DNA of 64,000 nucleotides from Quercus robur (lineage: Eukaryota; Streptophyta; Magnoliopsida; Fagales; Fagaceae). Position 1 is the first letter of the stretch; each line of letters starts with the position of its first letter. The stretch spans positions 17,955,656-18,019,655 of the forward strand of contig NC_065538.1 of assembly GCF_932294415.1 (NCBI RefSeq). Direction: 5' to 3'. The notes below the pieces were generated by a model. That model was not told the origin of the DNA, searched no databases, and saw only the letters and a program-made list of their open reading frames with translations. Position numbers and translations under genes: made by a program. Of this stretch, positions 59,884 through 64,000 are shown piece after piece.

Positions 59884-60450
59884 GAAGTCATTAATAGTAA
59901 TAACAAATAATTATTACACTAAGAAAAACTAACACAAACATTATTAAAATAACACCAATAATATATTTACTATCATCATCATCATCATCATCATTATTAT
60001 TACGTAGTTGATTTAAGTATGAAATAAACTCCCTTATATATACATTGTCTTTTTTGGTAATTTACAATTCAAACTGTCACTTTTATAAGTGCTAACAAAA
60101 CAGTCAACTTTTTCAAAAAACACTTTTTAATAGTTTTTACCAAATGCTTAGGTTTTTAAAAAAGCCCATTTTCATTCCACACCTTTTGAAACTGCCACTT
60201 TTTCAAGAAGCACAATATCAAAAAGTTGAACTAAACTCACCATAAATAGTAGTCCTTAGAAGAAAGAAAGACAAAAGCAAGAAGGAAGAATAGAACCCAT
60301 TTTCACAAATTTCATTATCATTTGTTAAAGTGCTAAAATGTGCTGAGTATGATATCATTTTCATATGGGACTACCACTTATATACCAATCCACCACCTTA
60401 TTAGCAATGAAAAAAGATGAAATTTTTATCATGTCATTAGACTTATTGTT
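59884..60450 (+). repeat. Segmental repeat block C, copy 2
   Basis: Continuous with block B here, whereas the Tat element separates the two in unit 1. Matches 46909-47480. Confidence 0.85.
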
Positions 60451-60500
60451 AAACATGAGGTGACAGAAGGTCCAAAGGTCTACTTACAACATGTTAATAT

Positions 60501-60606
60501 ATGGCAAAAGCCTTATAATTCAACTGGTAACACTTCCTGATGTTTGTAATGGAGATATTTTGGGTTCAAATCTCCTACTTCCCAACTATCAATGTACAAA
60601 AAAAGG
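60501..60606 (+). mobile_element. tRNA-derived SINE, short
   Basis: A-box-like AATTCAACTGGTAACAC and B-box-like GGGTTCAAATCTCC, with a short A-rich end. Flanks GTTAATAT (60493-60500) and GCTAATAT (60607-60614). Absent at the matching place in copy 1 (about 17270). Confidence 0.6.
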
Positions 60607-60879
60607 GCTAATATGAACTACCACAATATTATAGACAACAAATTTTACTATTTTTTCACAACTTATAAAGGTTGCAGATTGTAATTAATGCAATTTTATT
60701 TATGCATGAAACCATCAATGGCATCATTTTTACTGTATTAAATTATTAATCACAATATGTTATGTTATGAAAAATTGAGAATATTTGTTGTAGCATTAAT
60801 TAAGCTTATTATACTACAAAGGATTGATAAAGATATTAGATACATATGGTGGCATCATATTATATTAAAAAGATGGAAC

Positions 60880-61041
60880 GATGTGACTTCCAATTAACTT
60901 GATAAAGTTTCTTGTGGTAGAATAAGCGATTTAGGATTCATTCTCCACCTACACCAAAAATTTATTGGTACTTTAGCTTGATGATAAAGAGCACAATCAT
61001 CAAAAGAGGACGTCATAAGTTGAAACTCTATAAAAAAAAAA
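60880..61041 (+). mobile_element. tRNA-derived SINE, diverged
   Basis: Similar to the SINE at 13152-13315: a decayed head, then CACCTACACCAAAAA, CTTGATGATAAAGAGC, GTTGAAACTCT and an A tail. Absent from block D copy 1 near 17605. Confidence 0.65.
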
Positions 61042-62180
61042 TATTAAAAAAATAGACCAATAAATAATGTCATAGGTGAATCAAGTATTCACGTCAAAAA
61101 TGGACAAATTTTAGGTTTTTTACTGCACGGTAAGAATTGGCAAAGAACATGATATATAGCAATAGGCATAGCAATAGGAATCAATATAGGTTCCACTTTT
61201 CAGGGGTGTCAAATGATACAAGAGCATTCCACAGCACTAAAGAAACATTAAAAAATATAGAATCCAAGCGAAAGTTTGAACGACTAATAAGAATACCAAC
61301 TTTAAGAGATTACCTTTTCTAACCAAACTTTTAACGATTGACAAATGACATGGGTAAAAAAAACTTTTCATGGAAAATATAGGTATGAAGAAATTGACTA
61401 TCACTATTAGATTTTACGAATAAATAAAGAAAGAGAGTGAAGATAAAAAAGAGAATATGCAAGGTTTATGCAGTTCAGCCTAACGGTCTATGTCTATGGA
61501 GGAAAGCTTTAACTCCTATATATTCATTATAAACCCAATTCTTCAATTATAATGAACCTAGTATGACATATTTATAAGAGGTTAAACCCAAAACAACCAT
61601 ACAATAGACCATAGTTAATTGGCTTGTAATACAAGTAGTATTCTTGACTTGCACGTCAATGATTGGGCTTTAGCCTAGACTATGATTGGGTTCTATACCT
61701 CTGTCAATCACCTAGGAAATTTAAAGATCGTTATTATGATTAATTTTCCAATAATTTAGTTATATAAATTTAGGATAGAAAGGGGATAGAAAATGCTAAA
61801 ATTACTACTAATTTTACTATAAAAAAATAAAAATTAAAAATTAAAAAAAAGCTAATAAGCTGATGTGATAATAAATGTAATTCATGCAACATAAACATTA
61901 AAAAAAAATTTGAATTACTTTTGTTTATTCTCCCACGCCTCTCAACATTAGCCATGAAAATGAAATGATTTGTTCCTTTTGCTCACATTATTCCTCGTAA
62001 CAAATCCGAATAGGACCACTTCTTTTTGTATTTCTCATGTACCCCACTAATTAAATTCATGGTAGATCTATTATACATGTAAGAAGAGTAAACATGTGTT
62101 CCGAAAACATTTAATAATTTTTCATGTTTCACACTATGACATTTGTCGTTTTGCTGTGATGGGACCTAGGCAGATTTTTG

Positions 62181-64000
62181 TACCAAGTTGTGCTTTTTGG
62201 ATTATGGTGGGTCTAATTGAGCAGTATTTCAAAAGCTATATGAGTGAAGTATGAGAAAATTTGATGAATTTTTCAACCTTTTTTTGGGGGGGTAAAAAAA
62301 TGATACGCTAAGAATATATCAACCCCTTGGGTAAATTAACCAATTAATTAGCCAAGTGAATTAATTAAGTGAATTTAACATGCAATACGCATGGTAACAC
62401 AAACAAATCACCAAATAAGTAAATGCAACAGAAATTAAATTTGACGTGGATAATTTGTTTACGAATGGGGAAAACCATCAAGGCAAAACCCTACCAAGTG
62501 CATTTAAGGTCATTAATCCCGCAAATTCATTAGTATCAAAAGAAGCCTATTCCTTTAAATTGACACGATAGACTGTTTGTATTATAGAAAATGTATTAAA
62601 GTGAGAGTATACAGAAATGTTTGTATTATAATACAAACAGCCTATTCCTTTCTCAAAATTATAATTAAACAGCAATCTCAAAATTATAATTAAACAGCCT
62701 ATACAAACAACAATTTTAAAATTAAACATGATTAATTTTTCCACAATTTTAATGCTTTTCTAATAAGGTTTTTGAATTGAAATCTGATTTTTGACCTAGA
62801 AATTAGCCATTTTATTATTTATAGCCAAATAATGTGAAGATGCATGATTTATACATTCTTGAATAATTAATTAATTTTCCCAAATTAAGGATAATTAATC
62901 AATCATTTAAATTTTTTTAGAGTTAATCAATCATTTTAATTAAATTCATCATCTTAAGCTATATGTTCTAAATTATCTAAAAGTTAGGGTATTATAAATT
63001 TTGCTACATTGAGATTACAAACTAATGTATTACCAATTACAAAGAGACTATTCAAATATTTATTTACGAGGCAATTGAAGTCCACCAATTAATTCATTGA
63101 CACATCAATTTGTAAGTTTTTTCTTGTAAAACCTATAGTAATTTTAGTATTTTTCATATTATCTCACCCACCCTTCAATGCCAAGAAGAAGAAAAGGACG
63201 CCGAAGCCGACCACCAACATCCATCCACCATCACAACTAACCAACCACCACCACAACCAACCCATTACAACATCAATTTAATCCAAACACAATCAACCCA
63301 AAATTAATGAAAATCATCACAAACCCAACTTAAAATTAACTCAAAGCAAAATCAACTCAAAATAAAACACAATAGAAAACCTATTTGGCGACATACAAAT
63401 CAACTCAAAACCCAAGCTTGCCACCGCCATGAGAGAGAGAGTGTGTGAGTGTATTAAGCCATGGTGGCTTGGTAGAGAGATCTTTTTTTTTCAAATTTGA
63501 AGAGAGCCCCAATTTGATAGAGAAAGATTGGGGGAGAAAGAGAGAATTTTTTTTTTTTTTTTTTTAGAAATAAGAAAGAAGAAAAAGAAAGAAAGAAAGA
63601 ATAGCAAAAGAAAAAGAAGAAAGAAAGAAGATGCTGAAGGTGAAAAATCGTAGAAGAAAAAGAGAGAGTGTGTGTTCAGAGAAGTGGCGTTTGCCATCCT
63701 CATCAATCATCTTAGAATTTAAAATTTTCACGAATCGTCTTTACTTTCATACGTACTATTTCTGGTTTGTAATAGTCTAGTAGATGAATGGACCCACAAG
63801 TACCAAAAATAAAAAAATACTACACCAGGAATAGATGTACCAACACCCTGAGGGACATCATTAACAAACAAAAAAAATAACAAAGAATTGTCCGATTTAA
63901 CACATCAATAATGTGTAATGACAGTGTACAAATAGAAAGTGCATGTGAGCAAAGCCAAAGCCCATTAAAATAAATAATAAAAGGCTTGTCAAGTGATATT
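62181..64000. other. AT-rich spacer with low-complexity tracts
   Basis: No gene seen. A local inverted repeat of about 15 bp (GACTGTTTGTATTATA and its complement) lies within 62570-62645, and CTCAAAATTATAATTAAACAG occurs twice at about 62653-62697. 63180-63300 is CCACCA-rich. 63540-63640 is an A/G-rich GAAA-type tract. Confidence 0.6.

Larger units (their letters stand above)
60451..62180. repeat. Segmental repeat block D, copy 2
   Basis: 60455-60870 matches 17250-17600; 61430-62180 matches 1-1110 in order through to TTTTGCTGTGATGGGACCTAGG. It contains two SINEs and an unexplained insert at about 61115-61400 whose short frame matches nothing I know. Confidence 0.72.

Noticed and set aside
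61137-61322. 61-codon frame with an even amino-acid mix
   Set aside because: No start context, homology or neighbours support it; left as an unexplained insert in block D.

Overview
The window is plant nuclear DNA, most likely from a woody eudicot. The evidence is intron-containing genes with GT/AG borders, AT-rich intergenic DNA with long TA, CT/GA and poly-T tracts, plant-type Ty3-gypsy, Mutator, hAT-like and Harbinger-like elements, tRNA-derived SINEs, a vegetative-storage-protein/acid-phosphatase gene and a tyrosine-decarboxylase gene. A Fagales-like tree is a guess. Host genes are sparse and transposable elements dominate.

Layout. 1-1110 is a segmental repeat (block D). 2610-4590 is the one gene that looks intact, a three-exon acid-phosphatase/VSP-like gene whose catalytic motif has lost an aspartate. 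5960-7964 holds orphan duplicated exons, one interrupted by a 534-bp Harbinger-like MITE with a CpG-rich palindromic core. 8735-11560 is block A, split by nested MITEs. 12066-17195 is a dispersed repeat amplified into an alternating tandem array that carries a SINE. 17245-18610 is a second D block. 19020-21770 is an Ogre-like gag remnant, 21934-23015 a broken LRR receptor-like-protein fragment, and 23407-24970 (minus) a tyrosine-decarboxylase gene disrupted by a 4-bp insertion. 25131-27757 is another member of the array family, containing a hAT-like element.

From about 28970 to 62180 the window is built from segmental blocks A, B, C and D. Unit 1 is A (inverted, 28970-30091), B (33846-35825) and C (46909-47490). 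Unit 2 is A (47505-49660), B (49661-53147 and 59501-59883), C (59884-60450) and D (60451-62180). Because these blocks are paralogous, several transposon insertions have an empty site elsewhere in the window. These include a truncated Tat element (30092-33845), a complete 11.1-kb Tat element (35826-46908, TSD GAAGT), three solo LTRs, two Harbinger-like MITEs, SINEs, and a 6.35-kb MULE (53148-59500, 9-bp TSD, about 745-bp TIRs) that carries a transposase gene and what looks like a captured terminal exon of a two-pore K+ channel gene.

Most notable: both Tat elements carry, antisense to gag-pol, a three-exon gene with matching intron positions (PF04195-like domain plus coiled coil). The complete one also has a six-copy, 81-bp (27-codon) minisatellite just after integrase. 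In its gag-pol most premature stops look like C-to-T changes of CAA, CAG or CGA codons, as expected for methylated-cytosine decay. The two disabled enzymes (acid-phosphatase-like and tyrosine decarboxylase) are each explained by one small change.
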